A model generated the notes under the pieces. That model saw only the letters and a program-made list of their open reading frames with translations. It was not told where the DNA came from and searched no databases. This document shows, piece after piece, positions 58,947 to 59,835 of a stretch of 59,835 nucleotides of DNA. This DNA comes from Bacillota bacterium. GTDB lineage: Bacteria; Bacillota; Clostridia; Oscillospirales; Acutalibacteraceae. A program made the translations under genes and the position numbers. Within the stretch, counting starts at the first letter, position 1. Each line of letters opens with the position of its first letter. Where the stretch lies: positions 1-59,835 of the forward strand of contig JAEZYP010000046.1 of assembly GCA_023418995.1 (NCBI GenBank), read 5' to 3'.

Positions 58947-58972
58947 AAAAAGCGGAACTGGTTCCGCTTTTT
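58947..58972. repeat. Terminator hairpin, right copy of inverted pair
   Basis: Arms AAAAAGCGGAA and TTCCGCTTTTT with loop CTGG on the plus strand, extended here by GGCTAT/ATAGCC on the outside (58941-58978). It ends the SRAP gene. It is the exact reverse complement of 54504-54529. Confidence 0.9.
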
Positions 58973-58988
58973 ATAGCCTTTGTGTGTT

Positions 58989-59561
58989 TTATATCGGCTG
59001 TTTTAATAATAGTGGAGGGGCTGCCAATAAAATATCGATTACCGCTTCCGTGTCCAGAAGCCAGCGATTCCTATTGTCCCGGTCGAGCACTACCGGCATC
59101 CGGTCATGAATCCCGATCATGGAGCTGTTCGCCGCAGTGGTAAGGATAACAAAACACGGCTGGCCGTCAAACTCGCTGTAAAGACCGGCCATGTAGAGAT
59201 ATCCCGTGTCCGGAAGATTGAAACGATATTTCTGCTTCTTGCCGTCATGCGACCATTCAAAGAAACCGGAGGACGGTATTACACAGCGTTTTGTGAACAG
59301 GCTTCTGCGGAACATCGGTTTCTCCTGAACCGTTTCCGCCCGGGCGTTGATGATAACACCCTTGCCGTTAAACCCCGGATATCCCCATTTTATCGCCTTT
59401 GGCACAATTACACCCTGCTGCTGGGTTAATACCGGCGCTTTGTCGGTCGGGAATATCTCTCCGGTTTTGATTTCTCCGTTGGTTTTACGCTGTACTTCTT
59501 CGATGATGTCCCGTATATCCTGCATTTCCGCATCGCTGAACAATACATATCGCCCGCACAT
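58989..59561 (-). CDS. SRAP domain protein (YedK/HMCES-like)
   Basis: A 190-residue protein that shields abasic sites in single-stranded DNA through a covalent link to its N-terminal Cys. M-C-G-R-Y puts Cys2 in place only if translation starts at 59561, so that start was chosen over a GTG three codons earlier. N-A-R-A-E-T, G-F-F-E-W-S and H-D-R-M-P-V-V-L supply the other active-site residues. The length is normal for clostridial members. It follows a small conserved gene by 5 bases; a Y-family polymerase is often near but would lie outside the window. Confidence 0.93.
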   Translation of the reverse strand: MCGRYVLFSDAEMQDIRDIIEEVQRKTNGEIKTGEIFPTDKAPVLTQQQGVIVPKAIKWGYPGFNGKGVIINARAETVQEKPMFRRSLFTKRCVIPSSGFFEWSHDGKKQKYRFNLPDTGYLYMAGLYSEFDGQPCFVILTTAANSSMIGIHDRMPVVLDRDNRNRWLLDTEAVIDILLAAPPLLLKQPI

Positions 59562-59566
59562 TTCAA

Positions 59567-59835
59567 TCACCCCGCGCTTTCTTCCGGTCTTAGTGTATCA
59601 CCTTTGGCCTCAACAAACCACCGGTTTTCTTCCAGCCATAAATATTTTTCATGTCCCTGAATCATGCAGGTGTACCGGATGCCCGCCCCTCCGGCTTTCA
59701 GCGAAGCGCAGGGTCTGACGTCAACAATTTTATCAATCTGGTAGATGATGCCCTCTTCCCACCAGATTGCCATCGGCTTTATGGTGCCGTCCGGGTGGTA
59801 GCGGACGATCATATCCACGTATTTCTTGTAAATCG
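59567..59835 (-). CDS. Small conserved SRAP-partner protein (start outside window)
   Basis: The frame is open to the window edge and reads Y-K-K-Y-V-D-M-I-V-R-Y-H-P-D-G before the first in-window GTG (59818). Inner parts I-W-W-E-E-G, I-D-K-I-V-D-V-R-P-C-A-S-L-K-A-G-G-A-G-I-R-Y-T-C and R-W-F-V-E-A-K resemble a short uncharacterised clostridial protein usually found with SRAP and Y-family polymerase genes. Because the KKYVD segment seems conserved, the real start is probably just beyond the edge. Function unknown. Confidence 0.75.
   Translation of the reverse strand, partial: IYKKYVDMIVRYHPDGTIKPMAIWWEEGIIYQIDKIVDVRPCASLKAGGAGIRYTCMIQGHEKYLWLEENRWFVEAKGDTLRPEESAG

Noticed and set aside
58989..59561. 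SRAP protein truncated at its C-terminus
   Set aside because: The 190-residue form ending soon after P-P-L-L-L-K-Q is usual for clostridial members.

Overview
The window looks like chromosome of an anaerobic, Gram-positive, low-to-mid GC member of the Clostridia. The signs are a three-gene NAD-linked [FeFe] hydrogenase, a CIRCE element of the HrcA type, purine-rich ribosome binding sites, SigA-type promoters, lipoprotein substrate-binding proteins, and GntR, LacI, WYL and Crp/Fnr regulators. A family such as Oscillospiraceae is plausible but is inferred from gene content only. No rRNA, tRNA or CRISPR array was seen.

Layout. 1-9.7 kb: a transposase tail at the left edge, an acetyltransferase and MmcQ-like pair, a cytidylate-kinase-like protein with a MATE exporter, a GntR (YtrA-type)/ABC exporter operon, adenine deaminase, two lipoproteins and a sirtuin. 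9.9-14.7 kb: a MoxR ATPase / DUF58 / membrane transglutaminase operon. 14.8-22.1 kb: htpG under a CIRCE element, the hydrogenase operon (NuoE-like, NuoF-like, HydA) with a Rex-like operator over its promoter, and a Crp/Fnr regulator. 22.4-28.0 kb: MscS, a WYL regulator with two GyrI-like proteins, a small membrane protein, an Fpg-family glycosylase, a P-loop kinase and an MIF-like tautomerase.

28.2-37.2 kb is a complete manno-oligosaccharide uptake and phosphorolysis locus: LacI regulator, ABC importer, two GH130 phosphorylases, cellobiose 2-epimerase and a CE7 esterase. 39.3-49.5 kb is a second sugar locus, a divergon. An RpiB-like isomerase, an SDR dehydrogenase and a VOC protein face a FadR-type regulator, a split transketolase, a ribose-type ABC importer, KDG kinase and KDPG aldolase. 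The same 18-bp operator sits just downstream of all three promoters of this divergon, so it reads as one regulon, probably for a hexuronate- or unsaturated-uronate-derived acid that is converted to KDG.

49.7-59.8 kb is the most rearranged part. It holds a CDF transporter, an orphan fumarase beta subunit, a corA gene preceded by a possible leader ORF starting MNPDP, and two gene remnants meeting head to head near 54.28 kb. After these comes an AT-rich two-gene module that matches Gabija anti-phage defence (GajA OLD-type nuclease/ATPase and GajB UvrD-like helicase) next to a NERD nuclease-like protein. The NERD-GajB-GajA block is bracketed by inverted copies of one terminator hairpin. An SRAP protein and its small partner close the window.
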